Source: Chryseobacterium sp. Leaf201 (lineage in GTDB: Bacteria > Bacteroidota > Bacteroidia > Flavobacteriales > Weeksellaceae). From it: a stretch of 64,000 bases of DNA. The stretch covers positions 1-64,000 of the forward strand of contig NZ_LMKA01000057.1 in the NCBI RefSeq assembly GCF_001421435.1, written 5' to 3'. Shown here piece after piece: positions 9,387-18,340 of this stretch. Position 1 is the first letter of the stretch; each line of letters opens with the position of its first letter. The notes under the pieces are model-generated. The model was not told the origin of the DNA and ran no database searches. It saw only the letters and a program-made list of their open reading frames with translations. Both the position numbers and the translations under genes were made by a program.

Positions 9387-9842
9387 ATGAAAAATAAAGA
9401 AGAAGTATCTGTATTAAATGACCTGCTGCATATTATCAATGACAGGAATGAAGGATTCTCCAGAGTGGAAGGTAAAGTATGGGAGAACTACCCTGATGTA
9501 AAAGCAGAATATGCACGCATGAATTCCTTAGGAAGAATAATGAAGAATGAACTGATTAACCTTATTCAGGATGACGGCGGAACCCCGGAAGATACAACTA
9601 CGGCCGCAGGCGCGCTGCATAGGACCTGGATTGATATTAAAAATTCATTTACCATCGGCAACACGGAAGAATCTACTATAGAGAATGTCGTTTTCGGGGA
9701 AAAAGCAGCCATTGATGCTTACCAGAGTGCAATAGACAGCGGGAAACTATCTGAGGAAAGCCTTGATATTGTTTCTGAACACTTAAAACACATCAAAGAT
9801 TCTTACCACCAGTTCAAAAGAATGACTGAATACAGAGATTAA
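9387..9842 (+). CDS. PA2169-type four-helix-bundle protein (DUF2383)
   Basis: A 151-residue, all-helical soluble protein. The VSVLNDLLHIINDRNEGF opening, the GGTPEDTTTAAGALHRTW middle and the ESLDIVSEHLKHIKDSY end match the DUF2383 ferritin-like bundle. The open frame reaches back to 9354, but the ATG at 9387 gives the normal N-terminus. DUF2383 proteins are usually found in general stress operons and have no known catalytic role. It is followed by its own terminator and lies close to a DUF892 gene. Confidence 0.88.
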   Translation: MKNKEEVSVLNDLLHIINDRNEGFSRVEGKVWENYPDVKAEYARMNSLGRIMKNELINLIQDDGGTPEDTTTAAGALHRTWIDIKNSFTIGNTEESTIENVVFGEKAAIDAYQSAIDSGKLSEESLDIVSEHLKHIKDSYHQFKRMTEYRD

Positions 9843-9870
9843 TAAAGTATTCAAACTTTGAAATATAATG

Positions 9871-9902
9871 AAACCGTCCTTTTTAAGGGCGGTTTTTTCT
9901 TT
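9871..9902 (+). terminator. Terminator after DUF2383 gene
   Basis: AAACCGtCC and GGgCGGTTT arms around a TTTTTAA loop, followed by a T run. Confidence 0.85.
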
Positions 9903-9935
9903 TTACGGGAGTAAAAAAGATATGTTATAAAAACA

Positions 9936-9965
9936 AAAGTTGCCCCGCAAATTGCGGGACAACCT
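9936..9965 (-). terminator. Terminator after the ferritin-like DUF892 gene
   Basis: On the minus strand GTTGTCCCGCAA pairs with TTGCGGGGCAAC and is followed by a T-rich tract, about 30 bases past the DUF892 stop. Confidence 0.8.
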
Positions 9966-9995
9966 TCAATAAAATAACGTAAACAAATGAAAATA

Positions 9996-10580
9996 TTATT
10001 TTGCTTTACTGTTAAGGTTGGTATCGGCTACTTTTGTTAACAGCTCATCGCATTTTTTTTCTTCTGATAAAGTTTCTAAAAGGAGATTAAGGCATTCTTC
10101 TTCTTCTAAAACCTTTGCAAACGCAGCAAGTGTGCCGTAAGTGGCAATTTCATAATGCTCTACTTTTTGTGCTGCGGCAATAATTCCTGCATCTCTTACC
10201 GTTCCCGGCTCGGTTTCTTCCATAACGCTTTTTCCTTCATCCAGTAACCCCTGCATGGCATCACATTTTTTCGCCTGTGCTTTTTTACCTAATGCCTCGA
10301 AACATTCTTCCAGTCTTTCGATCTGGGTTTCCGTTTCGGTGATATGGTTTTCGATAGCGCTTTTAAGCTTTTCATCGGTCGCATTTTTCATCATGAGAGG
10401 CAATGCTTTTACCAATGCTTTTTCTGCCCAGTAAATGTCTTTTAACGAATCTTCAAAAAGATCTTTAAGTTCTTTGGCGGCCCCTTTTTTAGCAGGTGTT
10501 TTAGCCGTTGGTTTTGCTGCTCCTGTTTTGGCGGCACCGGATCCGGCGGTTGTTTTTTTAGCAGGTGTTTTAGCTTCCAT
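9996..10580 (-). CDS. Ferritin-like DUF892 (YciE/YciF) protein with Lys/Ala-rich N-terminal tail
   Basis: A 194-residue protein. Residues 38-185 form the DUF892 four-helix domain: LKDLFEDSLKDIYWAEKAL, followed by helices with HITETETQIERLE, KVEHYEIATYGTL and LLLETLSEEK. The Glu and His residues fit a diiron-type site. The first 35 residues are a low-complexity tail of repeated KKTxAGxxAAK/KTPAKK units, resembling histone H1-like DNA-binding tails. The tail may bring the bundle to DNA, as in Dps fusions; that is inference. YciF-type proteins are induced by stress. Confidence 0.88.
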   Translation of the reverse strand: MEAKTPAKKTTAGSGAAKTGAAKPTAKTPAKKGAAKELKDLFEDSLKDIYWAEKALVKALPLMMKNATDEKLKSAIENHITETETQIERLEECFEALGKKAQAKKCDAMQGLLDEGKSVMEETEPGTVRDAGIIAAAQKVEHYEIATYGTLAAFAKVLEEEECLNLLLETLSEEKKCDELLTKVADTNLNSKAK

Positions 10581-10793
10581 AATAATTATATTAAGTGATT
10601 GTTGATTAGTAGCTAAGTTGCAACTATAAGACCATCTTTGTCTGAAATCCCCAGATGTGGTATTAAAAGTTTATATTATCCGGAGGCTTTTAAAAAGAGG
10701 CTTCCCAAAAAGGTCAGCCCCCTTAAAAAAGAAAGCAAAAATGGAGTGTAAAACAATAAATATGAGGACTGTATGGTCTTTTGAACCATGCAT

Positions 10794-11396
10794 TTATTTA
10801 AAATCTAAAAATCCTTCGGCAAGCGTTTTCCACTGTATTTTTGAAAACCCAAAGATGCCTCCGAAACCTATTAAAAGGTTCCTGATCTTATCCGTAAAGG
10901 AAGCATCGAGATTGGGTTTTTCATTACGGCCGTAAACCCCGACTTTCAGTTTATTTCCTTCTTTGGAAATCATGATGTTTGATGTGGCTGCGCTGCTGTA
11001 AAAATGTGCGATATGGTTTTTCAGCTTGTTGGGCTCTTTAGAAGGCCTGCAGACCATCAGATAAGACTCGGAACCGACGGTAGTGTGCGACAGGTTTACA
11101 ATTTCCACCCAGTCGTAGCCGTTGGCTTCCTTGGTTCCCGGGCCCGGAATACCGATCCTTATAAAATCTCCTTTTTGGGGAATCCTTTCAATAGGCTGTC
11201 CGGAACGGTCAAAATGTTTGAATTCGGCAGAAGCATTCTTGTTATAACTTTTCCATTCATTGATCGAAAAAAAGCGTTTTTTCAATATCTCGAACTTTTC
11301 ATCGATCTCTGAAACACTGAATTCCTTTGTACTTTCACTGTCGTGAAATCCTCCGCTTTTCTGTAAAGAAACTCCCGGGACCTGTTTCGGTTTCAT
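10794..11396 (-). CDS. Hypothetical protein, 200 residues
   Basis: I do not recognise this family. ATG at 11396 is chosen; an upstream ATG at 11438 would add 14 residues with no visible function. There is no signal peptide or membrane helix. Residues 50-160 look like a compact beta-rich domain with the conserved-looking blocks IPQKGDFIRIGIPGPG, YDWVEIVNL and YLMVCRPS. The C-terminus contains a Gly/Phe-rich segment, FGGIFGF. It follows the stress-type genes but on its own. Confidence 0.7.
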   Translation of the reverse strand: MKPKQVPGVSLQKSGGFHDSESTKEFSVSEIDEKFEILKKRFFSINEWKSYNKNASAEFKHFDRSGQPIERIPQKGDFIRIGIPGPGTKEANGYDWVEIVNLSHTTVGSESYLMVCRPSKEPNKLKNHIAHFYSSAATSNIMISKEGNKLKVGVYGRNEKPNLDASFTDKIRNLLIGFGGIFGFSKIQWKTLAEGFLDFK

Positions 11397-11757
11397 ACGC
11401 TTATTTATTTTATGTAGGTGTGAAAACAAAGTTAACATCTACCGGCCATAATGGTTATGAGCAGGATCACATTTGCAGTATATTCAGAATCTTGTGCCGT
11501 TTGATTATGATCATATATTTTAAAAATTTTATTTACGAAATTCGGATAAAGCATTCATTTCAGTCCCGTGTTTATTCTGAAACCTGATTAACCGGACCAG
11601 TTATTTATCATGAAGGGGATTTGATAAAATGGATTAATGATTGCACTGCAGTGAGCTGTATATGCTGACACTGTTTATGTAATGTAAAATAAAAACTATT
11701 AAAAAATGTTTAACGGACTCTATAGGTTACGCTATAGAAATAAAATGATGACAGAAA
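11397..11757. other. Intergenic region without a gene
   Basis: These 361 bases separate divergent genes and are AT-rich. A CACTGCAGTG palindrome lies at 11644-11653, and two CTATAG hexamers six bases apart lie at 11720-11737, just before the amylase start. Either could be a regulator site, but no promoter match is convincing. Nothing else seen. Confidence 0.5.
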
Positions 11758-13263
11758 ATGAACGGAGTAATTATTCAGTACTTCCACTGGTACCATGCCG
11801 GGAACCTCTGGAATGAATTTGCAGAAAACGCAGAATATTTAAGTAAACTGGGAATCACCGCTGCATGGCTGCCGCCGGCTACAAAATGCGACCTAGGGAA
11901 AGAGGGAAGAGGCTATGATGTTTACGACCTTTATGATTTAGGGGAATTTGACCAGAAAGACGGCATCCCGACGCGGTATGGTACAAAAGAAGAATACCTT
12001 AACGCTATTGAAAAAGCCCATCAGGCAGGCATTTCCGTATACGCAGATATTGTCCTGAACCACAGGATGGGAGCAGATGAAGAAGAACTTGTTACGGTGC
12101 ATAAAGTAAATGATGAAGACCGCAATGAGATTATTTCCAAACCGATACAGGTTTCCGCATGCACAAAATTTACCTTTCCGGGCAGGCAGGGAAAATATTC
12201 GGATTTTATCTGGGATTACAGCTGCTTCAGCGGAATCGATATTGTAAGGAAAGAAGATGGCATAGCTAAAGGGATTTTCAAGATCCATAATGAATACGGT
12301 ACGGAATGGACAGATGACGTAAGCCACCAGTTCGGCAATTATGATTATCTGATGGGAGCAGATGTAGAATACAGGAACCCACAGGTGATCCGGGAAATGA
12401 AAAACTGGATCAAATGGTATATGGAAACCACGAAGGCAGACGGAATAAGGCTGGATGCCCTGAAGCATCTTTCTTCCGATTTCCTTAAAGAATGGATTGC
12501 CTATATTAAAACCGAACTGAACCCCGACTGTTTTGTATTAGGTGAGTTCTGGAAAGACGAAGCTGAAAAACTGGCGCTTTTTTCAGATAAAATGGAAGAC
12601 ATGATTTCCTGTTTCGATGTCCCTTTGCATTACAATTTATCCAGGGCATCAGAAGAGGGAAGTGCCTATGACCTTTCACAGATCTTAAAAGGAAGCTTTG
12701 TGGAAAAGAAACCTTTGTTCTCCGTTTCCTTTGTAGAAAACCATGATACCCAGCCGCTTCAGGCACTGGAATCTCCGGTACAGACATGGTTTAAACCTAT
12801 CGCATATGCCATTATCTTACTGTTGGAAGAAGGATATCCGTGCGTTTTTTATCCGGATCTCTTCGGCGCAGAATATACCGATACAAAAGACGGGGAATCA
12901 GTCAGGATTGTATTGCCTAAAATAGAAGTACTCCCGAAATTATTAAAAGCCAGGCAGCAGTTTGCCTTTGGGGAACAGATTACTTATTTTGATGAGCCCA
13001 ACTGTATTGCATGGGTACGGAATGGAAACGATGAAAAATCCGGCTGTGTAGTGGTTGTTTCCAATGATAAGGATGCCTCTAAGGAAATCAGTCTGGGGAA
13101 AGATAAAGCTCATCTGTCATTTAAAGATTTTCTGAATAACAGGAATGAAGTCATAACCACTGATGAAAACGGTAAGGCAAAATTCCCGGTAAATGCAAAA
13201 TCGGTAAGTGTCTGGGTAAGAGCAGACGCCATAGATGAATTTAACCGAGTTGAAGATAATTGA
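11758..13263 (+). CDS. Cytoplasmic alpha-amylase, GH13
   Basis: A 501-residue glycoside hydrolase with no signal peptide, so it should act on internal glycogen or maltodextrins. The catalytic residues of GH13 are visible: nucleophile Asp in GIRLDALKH (about residue 234), acid/base Glu in LGEFWKD (about 264) and the third acid in FVENHDTQ (about 330). VLNHRMGAD is conserved region I. Domain C occupies the last 90 residues. The MNGVIIQYFHWY start and overall length match the liquefying bacterial amylases of subfamily 5. ATG at 11758 is the only reasonable start. A strong terminator follows. Confidence 0.93.
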   Translation: MNGVIIQYFHWYHAGNLWNEFAENAEYLSKLGITAAWLPPATKCDLGKEGRGYDVYDLYDLGEFDQKDGIPTRYGTKEEYLNAIEKAHQAGISVYADIVLNHRMGADEEELVTVHKVNDEDRNEIISKPIQVSACTKFTFPGRQGKYSDFIWDYSCFSGIDIVRKEDGIAKGIFKIHNEYGTEWTDDVSHQFGNYDYLMGADVEYRNPQVIREMKNWIKWYMETTKADGIRLDALKHLSSDFLKEWIAYIKTELNPDCFVLGEFWKDEAEKLALFSDKMEDMISCFDVPLHYNLSRASEEGSAYDLSQILKGSFVEKKPLFSVSFVENHDTQPLQALESPVQTWFKPIAYAIILLLEEGYPCVFYPDLFGAEYTDTKDGESVRIVLPKIEVLPKLLKARQQFAFGEQITYFDEPNCIAWVRNGNDEKSGCVVVVSNDKDASKEISLGKDKAHLSFKDFLNNRNEVITTDENGKAKFPVNAKSVSVWVRADAIDEFNRVEDN

Positions 13264-13286
13264 TTTATATTATAACCTAAGTGAGA

Positions 13287-13331
13287 TTCCGGGAGGCTGA
13301 GAATCTTTGATTTTCAGCCTCCCGGATTTTT
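13287..13331 (+). terminator. Terminator after alpha-amylase
   Basis: A 13-bp stem TCCGGGAGGCTGA/TCAGCCTCCCGGA with a 12-base loop, followed by TTTTT. Confidence 0.92.
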
Positions 13332-13542
13332 ATCTCAAACGATTATGGTCTCTCTTATTCATCCAAGCTTTGATATAATCTAATTCTGATTAAAAATAAA
13401 TCAATAATTGACGTCATTTTAATGTCCTTAAATCTATCTGAAAACACCGGAAAGCCTGCTGATACTTCAGAGAAAACGAGTACGGCAGGGAATTTGCAGA
13501 GAATCCATCAATTACATACCACTTCACAAAATATTTTAAAAT

Positions 13543-14778
13543 ATGAAAATTAAACTTTCTCATCTGATGATTGCTTCATCCATGATGTTAGCCAGCTGTT
13601 CAGAAACCATTGACGAAAATCCTTCAGATCCGGAAAACGGGACAGGGCTTCCACCGGTGGAAACCAATCAGGCCAATACCAATTATGCACCTGCATTTGC
13701 CGGACAGACAAGAGTGAACGGCGTAAAAACAGCAACACCTTATAAAAATACGGTATTATCCTCTTCGTTATCTTCACCATGGGGAATTACAAGCCTGCCT
13801 GACGGAAGGCTGCTGATTACAGAAAAGGGTGGAAATATGCGTATTGCAACTGCTACCGGGACATTAAGCGGCCCGATTACAGGACTTCCTGCCGTTAATT
13901 CAACAGGGCAGGGCGGATTGCTTGGGGTATGCGTGGATCCGCAGTTTTCGTCCAACCGTATGATTTACTGGGTGTTTTCTGAAAATGTAGCAGGAGGGAA
14001 CCAGACTTCCGTTGCCAAAGGAAAATTATCAGCGTCAGAAACCACTGTTGAAAATGTAAGTGTTATTTATAGGGCAAATCCTGCCGCCAATGTAGGAAGC
14101 TTACATTACGGAGGCCGGATTTTATTCGATAATACCGGAAACCTGATGATCAGTACGGGTGAACGTTCAGATTTATCTACAAGACCGCTGGCACAGTCGG
14201 TTACCGCAGCATTGGGGAAAGTGGTGCGTATTACCACAAACGGACAACCTGCAGCCGGAAACCCCACATTCACACAATCAGGAGCTTTGCCTGAATTATA
14301 CAGTATAGGACACAGGAATCCGCAGGGACTTGCTATTCATCCGGTTACAGGGGAATTGTGGGAAAGCGAGCACGGACCGAGAGGCGGAGATGAAATTAAC
14401 CGCGTTCAGGGAGGTGCAAATTACGGATGGCCAACCATAACGTATGGAATTGAATACAGCGGCGGCGTAATCGGTAACGGAATTCAGCAGCAGACAGGAA
14501 TGCAACAGCCTGTATATTACTGGGATCCTGTAATTTCACCAAGCGGAATTACATTTTATAAAGGAAACAACATCCCGGAATGGCAAAATAACCTTTTTGT
14601 AGCGGCTTTAAGCGGTAAGCATATTGTAAGGCTGGTCATCAATAATAATGTAGTGACCGGGGAAGAAAGATTACTGGCAGACCAGAACCAGCGTTTCAGA
14701 GATATTACGCAAGGCACAGACAGCGCACTGTATGCTGTAACGGACGAAGGCAAACTGTTCCGTATTTCAAGACAGTAA
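13543..14778 (+). CDS. PQQ-dependent sugar dehydrogenase-like lipoprotein
   Basis: A 411-residue beta-propeller of the soluble glucose/sorbosone dehydrogenase family. The N-terminus is a type II signal peptide with lipobox LASC (Cys19), so it should be anchored to a membrane on the periplasmic or outer face. Propeller motifs include SPWGITSLPDGRLLITEKGG, GQGGLLGV, the H/R pair in GHRNPQGLA, and EHGPRGGDEIN with NYGWP. These form the PQQ/sugar site in the family. PQQ synthesis genes are not in the window, so the cofactor may be taken up. It is monocistronic with a terminator after it. Confidence 0.92.
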   Translation: MKIKLSHLMIASSMMLASCSETIDENPSDPENGTGLPPVETNQANTNYAPAFAGQTRVNGVKTATPYKNTVLSSSLSSPWGITSLPDGRLLITEKGGNMRIATATGTLSGPITGLPAVNSTGQGGLLGVCVDPQFSSNRMIYWVFSENVAGGNQTSVAKGKLSASETTVENVSVIYRANPAANVGSLHYGGRILFDNTGNLMISTGERSDLSTRPLAQSVTAALGKVVRITTNGQPAAGNPTFTQSGALPELYSIGHRNPQGLAIHPVTGELWESEHGPRGGDEINRVQGGANYGWPTITYGIEYSGGVIGNGIQQQTGMQQPVYYWDPVISPSGITFYKGNNIPEWQNNLFVAALSGKHIVRLVINNNVVTGEERLLADQNQRFRDITQGTDSALYAVTDEGKLFRISRQ

Positions 14779-14799
14779 TTATGGCAACATATAAAACAG

Positions 14800-14828
14800 A
14801 AGGCTTATCTCAGGATAGGCCTTTTTTA
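14800..14828 (+). terminator. Terminator after the sugar dehydrogenase
   Basis: AAGGCtTATC and GATAgGCCTT arms followed by a T run. Confidence 0.85.
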
Positions 14829-15139
14829 GTTTTGAAAATGAGGTAATTGTATAGAGACTGGAATCAATTCTGAATTCCTGAAATATATCCAATTTAACAT
14901 AATATAAATTATAAGACTTTTTATAATTTCAACTTACAGGCGAATGCGGGTGTTTAATATCATTATTAATCAATCCTTATTACTGTATATACGAAATTAT
15001 ATAGATATTTGTCTTTAAGCAGGTTATGTAAAATTATTAAGCATATAAGCCTGATGCTAAATAATTATTGCCTGGTTGAATAACTTCATTTAAATTTGAT
15101 TCCACAGAAAGCATCATTATCACTAAATAAATTTCAGCT
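14829..15139 (+). promoter_or_regulatory. AT-rich intergenic region with promoter for the DUF4256 gene
   Basis: No gene is seen in these 311 bases. TTG at 15068-15070 and TAAATTTG at 15091-15098 are separated by 20 bases, close to the Bacteroidota TTG/TAnnTTTG arrangement, and would start transcription about 35 bases before the ATG at 15140. Confidence 0.5.
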
Positions 15140-15697
15140 ATGAAAATAAATAAACTGAATACGGAACAATCTGAAAACCTGTTAGGCATCCTGAAAAAAC
15201 GTTTTGAAAAAAATATGAGCCGCCATGAAGGCCTTGACTGGAATAATATCCAGCTTAAGCTTGAAAAAAATCCGGAAAAATTATGGTCCCTGTACCAGAT
15301 GGAAATTACGGATGGTGAACCGGACGTTACAGATTACCACAAAGATACAGACGAATATATTTTCTCCGACTGTTCTCCGGAAAGCCCTAAACGGCGAAGT
15401 CTCTGCTATGATTATCCGGCCTGGGAATCCAGAAAGGCCAATAAACCCGAAAATAATGTTATAGATAACGCTTCAGAAATGGGCATTGAACTCTTAAATG
15501 AGCAACAATACCGCAGGCTTCAGGAACTGGGAAAGTTTGATCTGAAGACTTCGAGCTGGATCAGGACACCTGAACAGATTCGTGAACTCGGAGGTGCTCT
15601 CTTCTGTGACCGCAGGTATAATACGGTTTTCACGTATCATAACGGTGCTGATTCCTATTATGCAGCAAGAGGATTCCGGGGTTTCCTGAAGGTATAA
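15140..15697 (+). CDS. DUF4256 domain protein
   Basis: A 185-residue soluble protein filled by the DUF4256 domain. Characteristic blocks are LLGILKKRFEKNM and RHEGLDWNNIQ near the start, EPDVTDYH and FSDCSPESPKRR in the middle, and LGGALFCDRRYNTVFTYHNGADSYY at the end. The family has no known function. The many conserved Asp, His and Tyr residues hint at an enzyme, but that is inference. It has its own promoter and is not visibly in an operon. Confidence 0.85.
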   Translation: MKINKLNTEQSENLLGILKKRFEKNMSRHEGLDWNNIQLKLEKNPEKLWSLYQMEITDGEPDVTDYHKDTDEYIFSDCSPESPKRRSLCYDYPAWESRKANKPENNVIDNASEMGIELLNEQQYRRLQELGKFDLKTSSWIRTPEQIRELGGALFCDRRYNTVFTYHNGADSYYAARGFRGFLKV

Positions 15698-15850
15698 TTC
15701 TCATAATTAAAATATTTCCGATTATATTATGTTAAATCTGATAGTGGAATCACTCCGTTCTTATTTAAATTTACAGTAAATTTATCTTCTTATAGGAATA
15801 CAATTATTATTTTAGCATCATCGAATAATTGAATATAAATAACTAAGGAT

Positions 15851-16354
15851 ATGAAAAAAGTGATTTTATTAAGCTCATTTGCCGTTTTAATACTGAACTG
15901 CAATAAGAAAGCAGAAGCACCCGTACCCGAACCGGCTGCTGCAGATACTACAGCCATTGTAGAGAAGAGTGTTGATACGCTGGGCGCAAAATCTTCCTGC
16001 TATATGGGAGTAACAGGAAAGGACACCGTTTTTGCCAGCATTGATGATAACCTGGGAACTGTAACCGGGAAGATACGGTATAAAAACAATGAAAAGGACA
16101 GTTCAATGGGGAATATAACAGGTTTTAAATCAGGGGACACCTTAAAACTTACCTATGAATTTCAGTCTGAAGGAACCACCAGCAGAAGGGATATTTATTT
16201 TATTCAGAAAGATAATATGCTAACGGAAGGGACAGGTGAGCAGAAAGAAGACAACGGACAGATGAAATATGCAAATGAAAGCAAAATCAGCTATAAAACA
16301 GGGCAACAGCTCAAGCCGGCCGACTGTGTTCTCGTTACAAAAGCTCTGAAATAA
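15851..16354 (+). CDS. Hypothetical lipoprotein, 167 residues
   Basis: The N-terminus is a lipoprotein signal peptide with lipobox LILNC (Cys17), followed by an Ala/Pro/Glu-rich linker (about 22-40). The mature domain (45-167) appears beta-rich: CYMGVTGKDTVFASIDDNLGTVTGKIRY, then GFKSGDTLKLTYEFQSEG, then DIYFIQKDN. Similar short lipoproteins are common in Chryseobacterium with no assigned role. The Cys at about 50 and near 160 could form a disulfide. ATG at 15851 is clear. Confidence 0.8.
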   Translation: MKKVILLSSFAVLILNCNKKAEAPVPEPAAADTTAIVEKSVDTLGAKSSCYMGVTGKDTVFASIDDNLGTVTGKIRYKNNEKDSSMGNITGFKSGDTLKLTYEFQSEGTTSRRDIYFIQKDNMLTEGTGEQKEDNGQMKYANESKISYKTGQQLKPADCVLVTKALK

Positions 16355-16520
16355 TAAAAAGATAACCCCGGAAAAATTTTTGACTCCCCTACTTCCTGAT
16401 TATCAAATCTTTACATGAGGCGTTTGAGAAAAAAATCATAATAAACGTGATTATACGCCTTATCTCTGTTTAGCATTAACAATGCATTAAAATAAAAATA
16501 AGGCGGGATTTAAGCCGTAT

Positions 16521-16546
16521 AAAAAACAGTCCTTACGGCTGTTTTT
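16521..16546 (-). terminator. Terminator overlapping the threonine aldolase stop
   Basis: On the minus strand AAAAACAG and CTGTTTTT pair around a nine-base loop; the stem begins within the stop codon region and ends in a T run. Confidence 0.65.
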
Positions 16547-17585
16547 ATGCTTCCGGTATTTCACTTTGTATCATTTCTATGAAACTGCTCACCTCTTCGT
16601 CGCCGGTATTCCATGAAGTAATCAGCCGGATGGCCGAAAAATCAGTATCTGTTTTTTTCCAGATATAGAAATCAAATTTCTGGGAAAGCTTTTCAATTAA
16701 ATTATTGCTTAATATCGGGAAAATCTGGTTGGTATAGGTATCTGAGAGGAACTGTACTCCCCTTTCCCCCATTGCTTTTTTAATTTTCATGGCCTGCTGA
16801 TTGGCATGTCTCGCCAGGTCAAAATACAGGTCATTTTTCATCAGTTCCAGAAACTGAATGCCCAGTACCCTGCCCTTTGCCAGTAATGCGCCTTTCTGTT
16901 TGATATTAAAAGCAAAATCCTCTTGCAGGCTGCGGTTGTTAATCACCACTGCTTCTCCCAGCAATGCCCCGTTTTTAGTGCCTCCCAGATAAAAAATATC
17001 CGTAAGTTCAGCCACTTTCTCCAGTGTAAGATCACTGATTTCGGCAGTCAGACCGTGCCCTAACCTTGCCCCGTCCATAAACAGGTACAGGTTGTTTTCC
17101 CTGCAGAACGCAGAAAGTTTTTCCAGTTCATGTAAGGTATAAACGGTTCCCAGCTCGGTTGAATTCGAGATATAAACCAGCTTTGGCATTACCTGGTGCG
17201 GCACATTCCTGTGGCCTTCAAGAACAGGCATAACATCTTCCGGTGTCAGTTTCCCGTCCTCTTTTTCAATACTCAGGATTTTGTGTCCCGTTGCTTCAAT
17301 CGCTCCCGTTTCATTATTCAGGATATGCCCTGTGGATGCAGAAACCACACATTGGTAAGGTTTTAAAACAGAAGAAATAACAATTAAATTAGCCTGGGTA
17401 CCGCCGGAAACGAAATAGATGTCAGAATCCTGGTTATTAATCCTTTTTCTGATTAATTCTTTAGCCTGTAAAGAATATTCATCTTCTCCGTAACCTGCCT
17501 GCTGATTGAGATTATGATCTGAAAGCGCCTGTAAAATCTGAGGATGGCAGCCTTCGGAATAATCGTTTTTGAATGAAAATTTCAT
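16545..17585 (-). CDS. Low-specificity threonine aldolase-like PLP lyase
   Basis: A 346-residue fold-type I PLP enzyme of the beta-eliminating lyase family. It should cleave L-threonine or allo-threonine to glycine and acetaldehyde. The PLP Lys is in YLGGTKNG (about residue 203), the ring-binding Asp in DGARLGHG (about 172), and HILNNETGAIE (about 87) fits the substrate loop. The length is normal for the family. It is divergent from the DtxR-type regulator, and its start lies 54 bases from that gene's operator-like palindrome. Whether that regulator controls it is unknown. Confidence 0.9.
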   Translation of the reverse strand: MKFSFKNDYSEGCHPQILQALSDHNLNQQAGYGEDEYSLQAKELIRKRINNQDSDIYFVSGGTQANLIVISSVLKPYQCVVSASTGHILNNETGAIEATGHKILSIEKEDGKLTPEDVMPVLEGHRNVPHQVMPKLVYISNSTELGTVYTLHELEKLSAFCRENNLYLFMDGARLGHGLTAEISDLTLEKVAELTDIFYLGGTKNGALLGEAVVINNRSLQEDFAFNIKQKGALLAKGRVLGIQFLELMKNDLYFDLARHANQQAMKIKKAMGERGVQFLSDTYTNQIFPILSNNLIEKLSQKFDFYIWKKTDTDFSAIRLITSWNTGDEEVSSFIEMIQSEIPEA

Positions 17586-17639
17586 AACGTAAAATTAAAA
17601 AAAGTAAAATAAACAAGCATCTATAATTCATAATATTTT

Positions 17640-17667
17640 GTTAGATTTGTCATGAAAAACATCTAAC
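17640..17667 (+). promoter_or_regulatory. Operator-like inverted repeat over a -7 box, upstream of the DtxR-family gene
   Basis: GTTAGAT (17640-17646) and ATCTAAC (17661-17667) are perfect inverted repeats separated by 14 bases. The arms extend to about 11 bases with two mismatches. An exact -7 match TAGATTTG (17642-17649) lies inside the left arm, so bound repressor would block the promoter. The start codon is three bases past the right arm. Confidence 0.6.
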
Positions 17668-17669
17668 AT

Positions 17670-18323
17670 TTGAAAGCAACACTTACGGAAGAAAACTATC
17701 TGAAGGCTTTGTTTCACGTGGTTGACCAGGAAGGTAAGGTCACGATTAATGAACTCAGCAAATTTTTATCAGTAAAAATGCCGAGCGTCAACAATATGAT
17801 GAAAAAGTTCGCGGAAAAGAACTGGGTAATCTATGAGACCTATAAACCACTGATTGTTACCGAGAAAGGAAGACGTGAGGCAGCCCTGGTGGTAAGGAAG
17901 CACAGGCTTACCGAAATGTTCCTGGTTAAAAAAATGAATTTCGGCTGGGAAAATGTGCATGAGATTGCGGAACAGCTTGAGCACGTCCACTCCACTGTTT
18001 TCTTTGACAAGATGGATGAAATCCTTGATTATCCCAAATTTGACCCGCACGGAGAACCGATCCCGGATAAGGACGGAAACATTATCGCGCAGGATTTACA
18101 GAAATTAAGCGCCTGTAAGCTTGGTGAAACGGTTGTCTTTACTTCCGTTACGCTTTCTGATGACTCTTTCCTTAATTATCTGACAGAACGCAACTTATTT
18201 TTGAATAAAAAAATCAAAATTGTTAAGCTGGAAAGTTTTGATAAATCCATGACGGTTGAAGTAGACGGAAAGCAGGAAATTCTGAGCCGGAAAGCCACTG
18301 ATAAAATACTGGTTAAGAAATAA
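17670..18323 (+). CDS. DtxR/MntR-family metal-dependent transcriptional regulator
   Basis: A 217-residue protein with the full three-part DtxR layout. An N-terminal winged helix (about 1-70) contains the MPSVNNMMKKF recognition helix. The metal-binding dimerisation domain (about 75-140) has HRLTEMFL and the WENVHEIAEQLEHVHS cluster of Glu and His ligands. A C-terminal FeoA/SH3-like domain (about 148-217) follows. Such regulators sense Mn2+ or Fe2+ and repress uptake genes. The start is TTG at 17670: the ATG at 17652 runs into a stop after four codons. Autoregulation is likely given the overlapping palindrome. The target metal is not decidable here. Confidence 0.93.
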   Translation: MKATLTEENYLKALFHVVDQEGKVTINELSKFLSVKMPSVNNMMKKFAEKNWVIYETYKPLIVTEKGRREAALVVRKHRLTEMFLVKKMNFGWENVHEIAEQLEHVHSTVFFDKMDEILDYPKFDPHGEPIPDKDGNIIAQDLQKLSACKLGETVVFTSVTLSDDSFLNYLTERNLFLNKKIKIVKLESFDKSMTVEVDGKQEILSRKATDKILVKK

Positions 18324-18340
18324 AGCTGATCTTACCTGAA

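Noticed and set aside
11758-13263. Secreted starch-degrading amylase
   Set aside because: No signal peptide precedes the catalytic domain, so an intracellular enzyme is more likely.
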